NCBI GenBank assembly: GCA_021030905.1
Contig: JAGFMI010000024.1
Span: 1-64,000, forward strand
DNA: 64,000 nucleotides
Origin: Pyrenula massariospora
Taxonomy: Eukaryota; Ascomycota; Eurotiomycetes; Pyrenulales; Pyrenulaceae
Direction: 5' to 3'
The notes beneath the pieces were generated by a model. It searched no databases. It was not told where the DNA came from and was given only the letters and a program-made list of their open reading frames with translations. Below, in pieces: positions 19,800 through 29,946 of this stretch; the first letter of the stretch is position 1; every line of letters begins with the position of its first letter. The position numbers were made by a program, and so were the translations under genes.

Positions 19800-21941
19800 A
19801 TGTCAAGACCACGCGGGCACCAATTTCCGGATTCACCAGCTGCTCTCTATAGCACGCCTACATCCAATCATGGCTCTGAGTGTTACAGGATGGAAGGATA
19901 CGTTCCCGAGCGTCCATCTGATCGACAAAATGCTCCACCGGCCGAGGCGCTGGCAAATCCCCAACGGCCATATTCTGGAAGTCGTTTGAAATGGAAGCGC
20001 TGGAGCTATGTCATGGATCTATTGGACCCAGCAGCTCATGCAGTCCCCTTACAGAGCTCAACCCTGTCTCGAGGCCGATCCACAACAAAGTTGTACGACC
20101 GTACTCGTCAAAAGCGAAGGCTTCTTGCCAATGGAAGCTTGCGTCTTATTGCGACCACTGTACTTTGTGCCCTATGCGGTGTTGTGCTACTGAAATATGA
20201 GAGTCCGGGATATCTAAAAGAATCTGATCACTTGTGGTTTAATACTTTGATTACGGCTTTTCCCATATTGATCAGTCTTAACATTTCGTCGTCATTTCGA
20301 AGCTATGCCAAGATGCTCCGATGGCGGTTTCTAGCCTCTGCCTACTGGTCCCTGCTCGAATTTGATTTGATACTAAGTGCCGCAGAGCAGACTTCTGTGC
20401 TTAAGTTGCTTTGGTCCTGTCGAAAAAAGATGCGCCGGCTCGTTCCAAATTTAACCCAGATTGTTTGTATGGCATGGCTTATAATAAACATTGGAGGGGC
20501 TATAGCTATCGCACTTCTCGGGCTCACTTACTCGGTAGATCAAGGAAAGACGATTCACTTCAGAGTAGGAAATACCAGCGTTCTCGATTTGTCTAGCCAG
20601 GCAACGATGCAGAATTTGTATTACTTTGTCAATGGAGCCTCATATACGGAAACAAATCAATGGCAGTCACAGGCCATCAGAATCTTCTACCCAGGCATGC
20701 GTGGTGTTTACAGAAACGGTGCAGAATGTAATGAGAGTACTGGTTGTCTCACCTCAAGTTGGAGATACAATTTCTTCGATAACCCTCCTCAGGGTCGTTT
20801 AGATTCAGCGGTCAGTACGAGTACAATGTCAAATCGAATGATCTCAACGACTGTACGATGTACAAATTACACGATTGCTGATGTTTTTGAGAACTCCATT
20901 ATCTACTTTGATTCCAAGAACAAAACGAAAATGGAAAATATTGATACCATCGGTCAATTTTATAGAGATCAAAGTGCAACGTATATCTATGCGGATTTTC
21001 CCGGAGATCGTTCCTGTGGCAGCCGCTGTGCCACGGTATTTGTGCTAGTTCCTTCACCGGAGATCGTCTACATAGACGACACAGTATATCCTCCCTCTTT
21101 CTTCAAGTGCTCGGTCACGACCTCATCAGTCAGCAACACAAGTACGGAGTATGGAAAAATACAACAATTAGAGGACGATTCATCAAAATTGGTCGGTGCA
21201 GCAATTGCATTGAACAGAAGCTTGTCGAACTCATTCGATTACCGCTACACATACGCAAATATGAATGGGAGTGGAGACTTCATGTTCGCTCAGTATGATT
21301 CCTCGAGTCCATGGTATCCGTTCCCCAAGAATATCTACAACATTCTAGAAGAAGACGACTTAATTTCCAGGATGGTGGAAAGCTCAATTTCTACCTTCTC
21401 TGCCTCTGCACTTGCAGCGGCCGACAACATCGCTTTTGTCGCCCAAGGTACTGGCTTCGACGGATTTCAGACGTCGGTGGGTGTGAAATCCCCCGAGCGC
21501 CGCTGGTTACATGCCTTACAGCCATATTATCCTATCAAGCTCACGGTCCAGTGGCCCTATACCTTAGCCATCCTTTTCTGCATTCCCATTCTCCAATTTA
21601 TCAGCCTGGTCGCAGTTGTGTTATACGCTAATAAAGCAATCGTCAAGGACGACTCGAACCTTTCCACCGCTAAGCTACTGTCTCCCTTAGTCGATAGACT
21701 CGGCAACCATGGTTGTCTTCTCACGGGCGAGGAAATTGTAAATGTTCTCGCCGGGGAGAGGGCAAGGTTAAGATATGGTGCAGAAGAAAGGGGGGCGGTT
21801 AAACACGTCGATATCTTTGAAGAGAATGCCGGTATTGGCATGAAGATAAATGGCAATTTCCTGGAGGGCGAATACGATGGTTCAGGACAATCAGAAAACT
21901 CTCGAATGATGCCTTATCAACCAGGAGAACAGCAAAAGTAA
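19800..21941 (+). CDS. Large fungal multi-pass membrane protein with extracellular domain
   Basis: Single-exon protein of 713 residues. A polar N-terminus of about 100 residues is followed by predicted helices near 103-123 (IATTVLCALCGVVLLKY), 138-158 and 218-240 (WLIINIGGAIAIALLGL). A long extracellular region of about 330 residues has N-glycosylation sites and Cys pairs (GDRSCGSRC). A last helix lies near 582-606, with an acidic cytosolic tail. This topology mirrors the DUF3176 gene at 1381-3333, but the sequence is clearly a different family. Proteins of this layout are common and variable in Pezizomycotina; the function is unknown. The ATG at 19800 is the first in frame. Confidence 0.8.
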   Translation: MSRPRGHQFPDSPAALYSTPTSNHGSECYRMEGYVPERPSDRQNAPPAEALANPQRPYSGSRLKWKRWSYVMDLLDPAAHAVPLQSSTLSRGRSTTKLYDRTRQKRRLLANGSLRLIATTVLCALCGVVLLKYESPGYLKESDHLWFNTLITAFPILISLNISSSFRSYAKMLRWRFLASAYWSLLEFDLILSAAEQTSVLKLLWSCRKKMRRLVPNLTQIVCMAWLIINIGGAIAIALLGLTYSVDQGKTIHFRVGNTSVLDLSSQATMQNLYYFVNGASYTETNQWQSQAIRIFYPGMRGVYRNGAECNESTGCLTSSWRYNFFDNPPQGRLDSAVSTSTMSNRMISTTVRCTNYTIADVFENSIIYFDSKNKTKMENIDTIGQFYRDQSATYIYADFPGDRSCGSRCATVFVLVPSPEIVYIDDTVYPPSFFKCSVTTSSVSNTSTEYGKIQQLEDDSSKLVGAAIALNRSLSNSFDYRYTYANMNGSGDFMFAQYDSSSPWYPFPKNIYNILEEDDLISRMVESSISTFSASALAAADNIAFVAQGTGFDGFQTSVGVKSPERRWLHALQPYYPIKLTVQWPYTLAILFCIPILQFISLVAVVLYANKAIVKDDSNLSTAKLLSPLVDRLGNHGCLLTGEEIVNVLAGERARLRYGAEERGAVKHVDIFEENAGIGMKINGNFLEGEYDGSGQSENSRMMPYQPGEQQK

Positions 21942-22429
21942 CCTTTTTCATTATATCAAACATATCACATAGAGCTTTACTAATACACAAAGCAGACCAT
22001 ATTAGTATAGTAGATTGTTTACTCTATTGCGTATATTAGCTCACAGAGAAGTTTATATTTATCTGAAAAAGTGCTCACCTTGCCTCAGATACTACATTTC
22101 ATTCAAAACCTCGGCGTAAAAAACTCCATACTCAGGAGGACTTCTCGAAACAACAGCAAGCCAGAGCCGGGAATCAAGACTCCCCGACAACCAATTTTGT
22201 TGTGGTCCATGACTCCAATAAAGTCGTAGTGAAGAAAACAAGTCTTTACAACTAGCCTGCAAGTAAATATAAGGCGTCGTTGAGAGTGATAAGTTGGGTT
22301 GTAGCACACCTCAATAGTGGGTATGTCAACGCCAAGACTACTGACGTAGTGACATGACACTTACAACCAGAAGCACCTCCATTTCACGAATTCATATCAT
22401 TCAAACGAAACAACTAGAAGTCATCAAAA
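21942..22429. other. Intergenic, nothing seen
   Basis: About 490 bp between two same-strand genes. It holds the 3' region of the membrane-protein gene and the promoter of the FAS1 gene. No conserved frame. Confidence 0.5.
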
Positions 22430-23119
22430 ATGCGTACCGCTCCTTTCATTTCTACCCTCTTCATCACCGCTCTCGCCGCTCTATCCACTGCTCAACAACC
22501 TGGCCCGCTTTACCGTTTGAAACACATCTTTTCCTCTCCTTCCTCTTCGAATCAGCAACATCAACAGGACCAGAACCCTATCATGAACATCCCTCCTGCT
22601 TCTCCGCCTTCACTAAATGATGGTGAAAACTCTCAACCTCCTAGTGATAACCCTACCGGTCCCATCACGATCTCCGACATCTTGCCTACATTTCGCTCCA
22701 TAAACATCTTCTCGTCCTTCACACGCGACATCCCAAAAGTTTCGACTCTCCTCTCCAGTCCAACTTCAAACACCACAGTCCTCGCCCCCCTGAACTCTGC
22801 GCTACAATCTCTTCCCCGCAAGCCGTGGGAGGACCCCAAAGACTACGAACGATTAGGTACGGCGGCATATGATGGAGACGGCGGAAGCGATCGCGCCGCG
22901 AGAAATTTGCAGAGGTTTGTCGAGGCCCATGTGGTGCCGAGAAGGCCTTGGGAGAAAAATGAGAAAGTCGAAACATTGGGCGGTGGGACAATCTGGTGGG
23001 AAGACAAGGATGGAAAAAAGGTGATTCAACCCGGCGAAGTACGAGTCAAAGAGGTGAGGGGCCGGGTTGGCAACGGAGAGGTCTGGGTGCTTGAGAATGT
23101 TGTCAATTATGAAAAATGA
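22430..23119 (+). CDS. Secreted FAS1 (fasciclin)-domain protein
   Basis: Single exon, 229 residues. The N-terminal MRTAPFISTLFITALAAL is a signal peptide, cleaved near STAQQ. A Gln/Pro/Ser-rich linker runs to about residue 75. The FAS1 domain occupies about 78-229: ISDILPTFRSINIFSSF opens it, TVLAPLNSALQSL is the conserved H1 box, HVV stands in the YH position, and EVWVLENVVNY closes it. Fungal FAS1 proteins act at the cell surface, in the wall or in the vacuole, in adhesion or wall organisation. There is no GPI-anchor signal or C-terminal helix, so it is probably secreted or luminal. Confidence 0.85.
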   Translation: MRTAPFISTLFITALAALSTAQQPGPLYRLKHIFSSPSSSNQQHQQDQNPIMNIPPASPPSLNDGENSQPPSDNPTGPITISDILPTFRSINIFSSFTRDIPKVSTLLSSPTSNTTVLAPLNSALQSLPRKPWEDPKDYERLGTAAYDGDGGSDRAARNLQRFVEAHVVPRRPWEKNEKVETLGGGTIWWEDKDGKKVIQPGEVRVKEVRGRVGNGEVWVLENVVNYEK

Positions 23120-23973
23120 TGAATACCTGTAAGAACAGAAGACTAATGGTTAAATTAAGTACAACGCAACGGATGGGCAGTTCAAGAGTAACAGCATTTT
23201 AGGAGTTGCAATCGTACTCGTGCGACGGGGCATCGTGTTCATATGCTAATCTATTTCTTTCGCAGCAGTACCTTGTTCCACTTACTGAACAACACCTAAG
23301 CTCATACAGTTCTATTTCTTACTATGGGCTTGGAGACAGTTCATGGCGACGTGGAACTCTTTCGGTCCCCAGAATGGCTCAGTCCGAACAGTTTTCCCAT
23401 AGTGCATTCGGTGCAACAATTATTTCGACCCAGTGGCTGCCGTCTCCGCAAATTTTAACCCGGCTTTGCACTCGCGTTCACCCCTTTCGAGTTGCTTAAG
23501 ATAGCCGGGATCGATATGGATCTTGCTCCAGCTTCGACTAGTAATGAGATCAGAATTTCTATTCTTATATCCTTTTCTTAAGGAATATCTAGCTTGACAT
23601 CAGTTTTTCCACCCTATCGCCTTCAGTGCCGTTTCTCTCTTCCATCTATTATGGTCTATGTTCCCATTTACTCTCTTTGATGTCTTTAAAAGTTCTCTTC
23701 TGTCAACGCCATTATATTCTACCCTCTTTTACGGTAGTCATATATCTCTTCTAAGATGCAATTTAGCCCACGCCCTTGATCGTCCTATGAGCCAGAATGC
23801 TGTCATCGAAACTATCAGTTTTGGTCGTGCGTATACGGCCAGCTATGTAGAATTAAGCGACGCAGCTAGGACGGATATTAGTATATATATATCTCAGGCT
23901 CAGCACCTCAAGTCCAATAAGCAGCCATTTAGAACAGCAGACTTGTCCTTCCACCAAAGCCTTCATTTCATCA
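23120..23973. other. Intergenic, no gene supported
   Basis: About 850 bp. A frame near 23658-23981 partly overlaps the presumed 5' part of the O-methyltransferase relic but has no recognisable motif. Confidence 0.4.
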
Positions 23974-25189
23974 ATGACTAATTTGCCCCTGAGCAAAATA
24001 TCAGAGTCTCCCCCAAGCAAGATGCAAACCCCCTCTCAATGTCGTTGCCAAGAGCATGAAACACCTATCCACGGTTATTTCTACTCGATGATCGAAATAG
24101 GCATAATAAAGATTTTCGTCGATAATCATACTTTCAGCCTTATTCCAATGGACGGCGATACATCTATCTTCAGAGCTTGCTGAAAAGACGAAATCAGAAC
24201 TCAATCAAATGCAGCGTTTTTCAGATTTCTTGATCGCTGCACAAATTCTTTGCTTACCTGCCCCAGGACGGGTTGCATACGCAACGGTTTCAATGGTATT
24301 CCAGGATGAAAGAGTCATGCTACTCTTCAGGCATATTTTTGACTACTTTCTTGTGCCAACTGTTCACTAGTCAGAATATTTCGATGGTCACGGCCTTGTG
24401 GTGCCAAAGAAATCAAATCCTACCCCATTCGGGGTTGCATCTGGTGACCCAGACAAATCTTTGTACGATATGCTCGAAACTATTCCAGAACACACGGAGG
24501 CATTCAACTGTACCATGGCCATTACTCTAGGGGGGGTGCCAATAACAGGAATGTACCACTTTAGCTAGTTTGGAGAATATGCAACTCGACCTCAAGACAA
24601 AGCAGTAGGCTCCAACAGGCCACTGATTGTGGATGTCGGCGGTGGGAAGTGGCAGGCGCTGAAGGCCATCCTGAAGGAAAATCCACGGATCTCGGCTACG
24701 AGATGTGTTCTACACGATCAAGCTGAAGCGATCCGAGAGGCGGAGCAGGGAGGCGATGAGGTTTTAGCTCCAGTGAAAAAGGTTGTTGCCAGCTTTCTTG
24801 AAGAGCAGCCAATCAAAAGTTAGACCTTCTCCGCAAAACTTTTACGTCTGCTTTCAAAGACTAATGTTTCTGCTCGACCGTCAGGTGCTCTTATCCATCG
24901 TATTCGTCGGGTCCTCAACGACTGGCCTAATGATGAGTGCGTGACAATCCTCAGTCATGTCCGGGCAGCATGCTCTACAGGGTCGACCGTCCTCATCTCT
25001 GAACAGCTTATTCCCTCTCAACCGTCAGTCGATACTGTCGCTACGGACATTTTCATGATGAACTTTGGTGGAAAGAGGCGTGATGAGCGAATGTTCGGTG
25101 AGTTGGCCTCAAGGGCTGGATTACGGATTTCCTCGATCTCCACAGACAAGGCATCGGAGACCGTGTTCATTGAAATGGTACCTGTATAG
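23974..25189 (+). pseudogene. O-methyltransferase (PF00891 type) pseudogene
   Basis: The N-terminal helical part is present in an upstream frame (MIEIGIIKIFVDNH, about 24080-24130). A frame change then leads into ELAEKTKSELNQMQ (about 24176). From 24209 a single frame runs through VFQDERVMLLFRHIF, SGDPDKSLYDML and EHTEAFNCTMA to the SAM-binding IVDVGGGKWQALKAIL. It is joined by a 66-nt intron (24819-24884, donor GTTAGA) to RVLNDWPNDECVTILS, the catalytic-His region of plant- and fungal-type O-methyltransferases, where this copy reads LNDWPNDE in place of the usual LHDW. Two TAG codons (24368-24370 and 24566-24568) interrupt the frame. Both are one C-to-T or G-to-A step from sense codons. The rest is well preserved, so inactivation is probably recent. 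It is probably a lost secondary-metabolism tailoring gene. Confidence 0.75.
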
Positions 25190-26012
25190 AGCCTATTCAA
25201 GTGATTTAGCCTTTCGTCGACTAAGAAAGTCTGATCGGAGAACCTAGACAAGAATGATAACGTAGAGGTCAGATTTACCTCCATAATCTAATCCTAAATG
25301 TAGACACGGCGATAGTGAGATCAGCCCGTTTTATGTTGGTATAGTTCTTTCTCAATTGAATTTGATGGCTAACATCGCGTTGACCAGCACCCCAGAGCTC
25401 ACGGGGGTCGCCGCCTCCTCGCAAGGGGACTTGCCCGAATCGTATTTCAGAAGGACTTCACATACCCCTTCAGGCGACCATTCATCAATACACGGTCATA
25501 AATGGTTTTCCACTTTTTCTCCTTATACGGTCATTCTCCCGGTTTTCAGGTTCATAGGGCCCGTTGCCACCTCCGCTACCTTTTACTATCTTGGTTTCCA
25601 TGCGGCCGCTGGCTTCCCCTCGGTCTCTTTCCGCGAGAGAGATGTAAACTCAGCCTATAGGACAATTGCTTTCTTCGGAAGCGGAAGATCCCTCCAATGT
25701 CTACGGAGCGCCTCTGAGTGGAGCTGCGTATCACAAATCGTGGATTGGTCGCGTCACAATTCGAGGCTTGGCAGCAGGCAAGGGAGGAGTCGAAATCGTG
25801 GCCCCCACTACCAGCTAATGATCGGCTCGCCTCGTATCCCGATTATTAGCCGGAGGAGTACCACGCGAGGCCCGCCTCGACAGCAGCCTCGGCCTCTAAT
25901 ATCCAAGTTCGGGAGCCAACCCTATTTAGAAAGTCTTGGCGTGTTTGGTCTTGGCATCGGTTTCAAAACAACGTCCCGCGCGTTGCCCCTTTCTATGCAC
26001 CACAATTCAACA

Positions 26013-27320
26013 ATGATGGATACGTATCAGGCCTTTTTAGCCTCTCCTGATGCCTTAACCCTTACTGAAGATGTCGAATTAATCTATGCTAACAGTGGAA
26101 ACACTTTCTCGAGCCCTGAGACCGTGGCAAGTCACCTAAATAGCAACCAAATCCGAAGTACCCAGCGCGTTATCGGCGCCATCGAAGGACCATCTCGCGC
26201 TTTTTTCGACATTGAGAATACCGTTGAATTTGTATCTGGTGGAGGAGAATACCTTCCTGGCCTTGACGAATTCATCGTAGACAAAACGTTAATTTTCCCT
26301 TCCTTCCACGTCGTCACCTTCTCTCCAGACCTCAGAATCAACCAAATTAGAATACATTGGGATCAGGGAAGTTTGCTGAAGCAAGCTGGAGTCATTGGCA
26401 TGCGTGGAAAGAACTGGCCTATCACAGATGGCAGGGATCAGCTACGGTTAATCAATAACGCGAACGGGAAGACTGGAGCTCCTTCGCGTGGAAGGACTGC
26501 AGCTCAACCCGAAAAGGAGGTGGAGCCAACGAAAAAGGGCAAGTCCGTTACACCATCTCGCAGTGTTTCTCCCAGCAAAAGACCAACCAAAGATCCATAC
26601 GCCAGCCTTGATTTCGCTGCTGTCGAAGCTGACCCAAGCACACCGGTACGGTCTTCTTTTCCGAATGTCCTTTCTCCACGTCCTTCCGCCAAACCAGCAC
26701 CAAGAGATATGGGGGATCTATTTGTGAACTTAGGGGCTGAGAAGAAGCCTCCACCATCGCCCCCAAAAGGAGCTGCTGGTCGATTTGCCCCGTCTAGACT
26801 CTGGGACGAAACATTGAATGAGGAGGTTCATTCTACACAAGCGCGCCCTCCCAAAGGCACATCTACAGCTTCATTTAAACAGCCCTCGCATTTCGAATTC
26901 GAAGATTTCATTACCCCCGCCAAACCTAAAGCCAAAGGTCGTAGCACCAACCAAGCAAATTTTAGCCTCTCAGCCGACCAGGAGGACAATACCACGTACG
27001 CGAAACCCAAGGCTAAACCGCGTGGACAAGAGCTTCGGCACTACAACATTGGAGATGGGGATTACGATGAACCCGACGAGCCCAGCAAGCAAGATCGTCC
27101 GATCCTCCAGCCTCGCAAAGACGTGCAGACGCATTTTGACATCAACGATGCTCCTGACGCTGCCGTACATGAAAGCAAGGAAAATCGTGTGCGAAAAGAT
27201 CAAGAGTCACATTGGGGCTTTGAGGAACCGAGTCCCGCAGGTGGAAAGAATGAGAAGTCTGTCAAGCCTGTCAGTTCCGTGTTTAGCAGAAATTTCGATT
27301 TCTCCTATCCGGGCAACTAA
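26013..27320 (+). CDS. NTF2-like domain protein with repeated aromatic-acidic motifs
   Basis: The conserved part starts at MMDTYQAFLASPDAL (ATG 26013; an in-frame ATG at 25995 and an open frame back to 25365 are alternatives, but the extra residues lack recognisable features). Residues 1-145 match an NTF2-like fold: EFVSGGGEYLPGLDE, then FPSFHVVTF, then IRIHWDQGSLLKQ and GMRGKNWPITDGRDQLRLI, a block I recall as strongly conserved in this Pezizomycotina protein. The rest is disordered and basic, with about five copies of an H/N-F/W-x-F/I motif (SHFEFEDF, RHYNIGD, THFDIND, SHWGFEE, NFDFSYPG). The role is unknown; the short motifs suggest multivalent binding, perhaps to RNA-binding partners. This gene marks the start of the conserved core. 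Confidence 0.75.
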   Translation: MMDTYQAFLASPDALTLTEDVELIYANSGNTFSSPETVASHLNSNQIRSTQRVIGAIEGPSRAFFDIENTVEFVSGGGEYLPGLDEFIVDKTLIFPSFHVVTFSPDLRINQIRIHWDQGSLLKQAGVIGMRGKNWPITDGRDQLRLINNANGKTGAPSRGRTAAQPEKEVEPTKKGKSVTPSRSVSPSKRPTKDPYASLDFAAVEADPSTPVRSSFPNVLSPRPSAKPAPRDMGDLFVNLGAEKKPPPSPPKGAAGRFAPSRLWDETLNEEVHSTQARPPKGTSTASFKQPSHFEFEDFITPAKPKAKGRSTNQANFSLSADQEDNTTYAKPKAKPRGQELRHYNIGDGDYDEPDEPSKQDRPILQPRKDVQTHFDINDAPDAAVHESKENRVRKDQESHWGFEEPSPAGGKNEKSVKPVSSVFSRNFDFSYPGN

Positions 27321-28150
27321 GACAGAAGGTCCGGGCTCATTGTGAAATAGAATTATGAAGTGATGCGGGTGGATGCTGTTCATGTATTTTGTGCGACCAG
27401 TATATAACGCGAGGCGCCAGAAACGCCTTTGACCATATGACAAATTTTCCGTGATTGCTATAGTAATTCCAGCCATGGCCATGGCCAGGAGCAATCGCTT
27501 TTTCTTCACTCAACGTCCTTATCACATAAGACTTGCAATATGATCATCCGATACAGCGAAGACAGTTGTTCTGGTTCTGAGCACATTACATCCCAATCTC
27601 CTACCCGCCTAATAGTAGCTCCGGTCAAAGTAGAGTTGAAGCTATATAAAATTGGTGCAAAAGACACATACCTAATAGCCCGGGAATTCATGCAGCGGTT
27701 CAAGCTCTGGCAGATCTAATATCAAATACACTTTTGCCAGGATTCCTAAGGACCCAAATGCTGTTCTATTCCTCCAACGAATAGCACTTCTATATGTCCT
27801 TAAATAGAATTTATAGTAGGCTCACCTTCAAGGAGAGATTCGATGTGCGATATCAGTCCGTTTACTCACCCCAGCTTTGGGGGAAACAATTTGTTTGATC
27901 GAGGTTGTTTGTCAGGAAATCAGGCAAGGAGAAGAGATCCTACTGGAGAGTACTCAGGGAGCTCGCGAGGGCAATAGGATGGGACTCAGTAAATGAAATC
28001 AACTGCCTGGGTCAATGTCGTTCCTCAAACCACAATGTACCGGTACGCAGCAATCGTCACCATTCTTCACGGACACGACGACTCCCACATCACGCGTTTT
28101 CTCCTCTCCCTTTCGATACCGATTCTTCACTCTCCGCAAATCATAATCCT
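27321..28150. other. Intergenic, no gene supported
   Basis: About 830 bp between the convergent ends of the NTF2-like gene (+) and the dehydrogenase gene (-). Nothing recognisable. Confidence 0.5.
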
Positions 28151-29263
28151 TCAATAGCCTCTTCCGCGCCTAACTTCATTCACCAATTTGTCCCCTCTAT
28201 CCCTCCTTTCCAAATTTTCCACTGCGACAGCAACCGCCCGTTCCATGTATTCTTCGCCAGCCGCACTCACATGTGGCGTTATCGTTACTCCCGGTGTATC
28301 CCACAACTCACTGTCCGCAGGAAGAGGCTCCGGGTCTGTGACATCTAAAGCTGCACCGCTAAGCTGACCCAATTTGAGCGCCGAAATCAAAGCTTCTTGA
28401 TCGATGATGGGGCCGCGGGATATGTTAACAACATACGTCTTCCTCTCTGCTCTGTCGAGGATCTTGAATTCATCACTAGAAAGCATGCGTCTCGTTGCGT
28501 TCGTCAACGGCAACGAAATCAGCAACACATCCAACCCCTGCGCAAGAAATGTGTGCAAATCTTCTTTTGCCGTCCCCGAGTACCATGCGTCCGGGATCGT
28601 GCCCTTGGGGTCACCGGAAGCTCCGGGAATGGTGTATCCATTGAATTGCCTTGATTCCGGGGTGGACCGCGGAGATGCAGTGTATGCGAGAACGCGCATA
28701 CCAAGGCCTTTGCATGCGGCGGCACAGCTTCGTCCAATGCTTCCGTAGCCGAGAATCCCAATCCGGGCACCCAGCTGATCGTAGAATTTCAAAGAGCTTG
28801 GAGGCTTCGTCCATTTGTGTTCAACTTGCTGCTGGTGGAGAGTGAGGTAGTGCTTTGACCTTGTGAGCAGTGTCAAGAGTAGGTATTCGCTAATCGGTGG
28901 GCCATGAATACCAGAGGAGGTGGTTATGGGGATTTGGGAGTCCACAAAAATGGGGTGGGAGGTCCAATGGTCGACCCCAGCAGAGCAGAGGTGTATCAAG
29001 GTCAGATTAGGACAGTAGGATTTGTTTGGCGGAAGTACCCCAAGGGTTATCAGGATCGTAGCATCAGACCAGAGGCGTGTGAGAACCGGATCTGAATTTT
29101 GCTTAGAAGAGCACACCCTAGATGACTGCTTTGTAGATCGAGAAATAGGATATTCGGTGATCTCCACGAACGGAAATTGATTCTGGATCGCGTCAAGTAT
29201 TTCCTTAGGAAGTGGCGAGTAGAGGGTGATAAGGAGATGGTCTTTAGCTGGGCCGCCCCCCAT
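28151..29263 (-). CDS. D-isomer-specific 2-hydroxyacid dehydrogenase
   Basis: Single-exon protein of 370 residues, close to the usual length. The NAD(P)-binding fingerprint GILGYGSIGR is near residues 168-177. The catalytic triad region is intact: Arg in NISRGP (about 282), Glu in DPEPLP (about 306) and His in TPHVS (about 325). It should interconvert a 2-oxoacid (glyoxylate, hydroxypyruvate or similar) and a D-2-hydroxyacid. There is no clear targeting signal, so it is likely cytosolic. The acidic residue expected after the second strand is not obvious (AYTAS), which may mean NADPH preference. It lies downstream of a DapA-family aldolase on the same strand. Confidence 0.9.
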   Translation of the reverse strand: MGGGPAKDHLLITLYSPLPKEILDAIQNQFPFVEITEYPISRSTKQSSRVCSSKQNSDPVLTRLWSDATILITLGVLPPNKSYCPNLTLIHLCSAGVDHWTSHPIFVDSQIPITTSSGIHGPPISEYLLLTLLTRSKHYLTLHQQQVEHKWTKPPSSLKFYDQLGARIGILGYGSIGRSCAAACKGLGMRVLAYTASPRSTPESRQFNGYTIPGASGDPKGTIPDAWYSGTAKEDLHTFLAQGLDVLLISLPLTNATRRMLSSDEFKILDRAERKTYVVNISRGPIIDQEALISALKLGQLSGAALDVTDPEPLPADSELWDTPGVTITPHVSAAGEEYMERAVAVAVENLERRDRGDKLVNEVRRGRGY

Positions 29264-29946
29264 TTTTAGTCAAGTTGAGGCAACAGATATCGACGCCTGC
29301 GTGTTTAGAAAAGACCTGAACAGATTGCGTATTCCGGACGTTGGCGTTGACTACAGCTTTTAATGGTCGGCCTGCATTGGCAAAGCCGTTTGCCGTTGAG
29401 CGAGGCCGAGTGTTTGCTTAAGTTTATATTGATTGACAGCACCTTTGAGCCGACGTGAAACTTCTCGAGCAACGCCGACGAAATCAGAATGACGATGAAA
29501 TAGCGAAACCTCAAGGTGCTTCGAAACCTGCTACGGCAACACGGTAATCAAAGGGATGAGAACAATTGAGGAAATAGATCTCTTCAAACCCCAACAAGCG
29601 CTTCCTCTGGGCAGAACGCGATGAGCTGCAGAGATTGCTCAAAGTAGTCAAAGCCAGGCTATTCAAGTGAAGGACGAGGATAATATCTTGGTATCTCTTC
29701 GAGAATGTCGCAACAGCCACTCCCGGTAATGATCTACACTGTCCAAATGGCGTCATGCAAGAGATCGGCGACTTCTACAACGCCTCATTGCAAATCATTC
29801 TGGTACGTATACGAACGCCTGAAGAAGAGATAATTTTATTAAGCTTACAATATGTTTCGTCCGCCGCATGGACAAGCGTCTAATCAGTGTCATGACAGCT
29901 TGAAATATCGCTTTTGTGGTGCGGTATCCTTTCACTTCAGAGTTCC
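29264..29946. other. Intergenic between dehydrogenase and aldolase
   Basis: About 680 bp serving as promoter of the dehydrogenase and 3' region of the aldolase, both on the minus strand. No conserved frame seen. Confidence 0.5.

Noticed and set aside
24311-24370. First TAG of the O-methyltransferase explained as the end of a 57-nt intron (GTCATG...CTAG)
   Set aside because: The skipped segment (LLFRHIFDYFLVPTV) looks like conserved family sequence, so a true stop is more likely.
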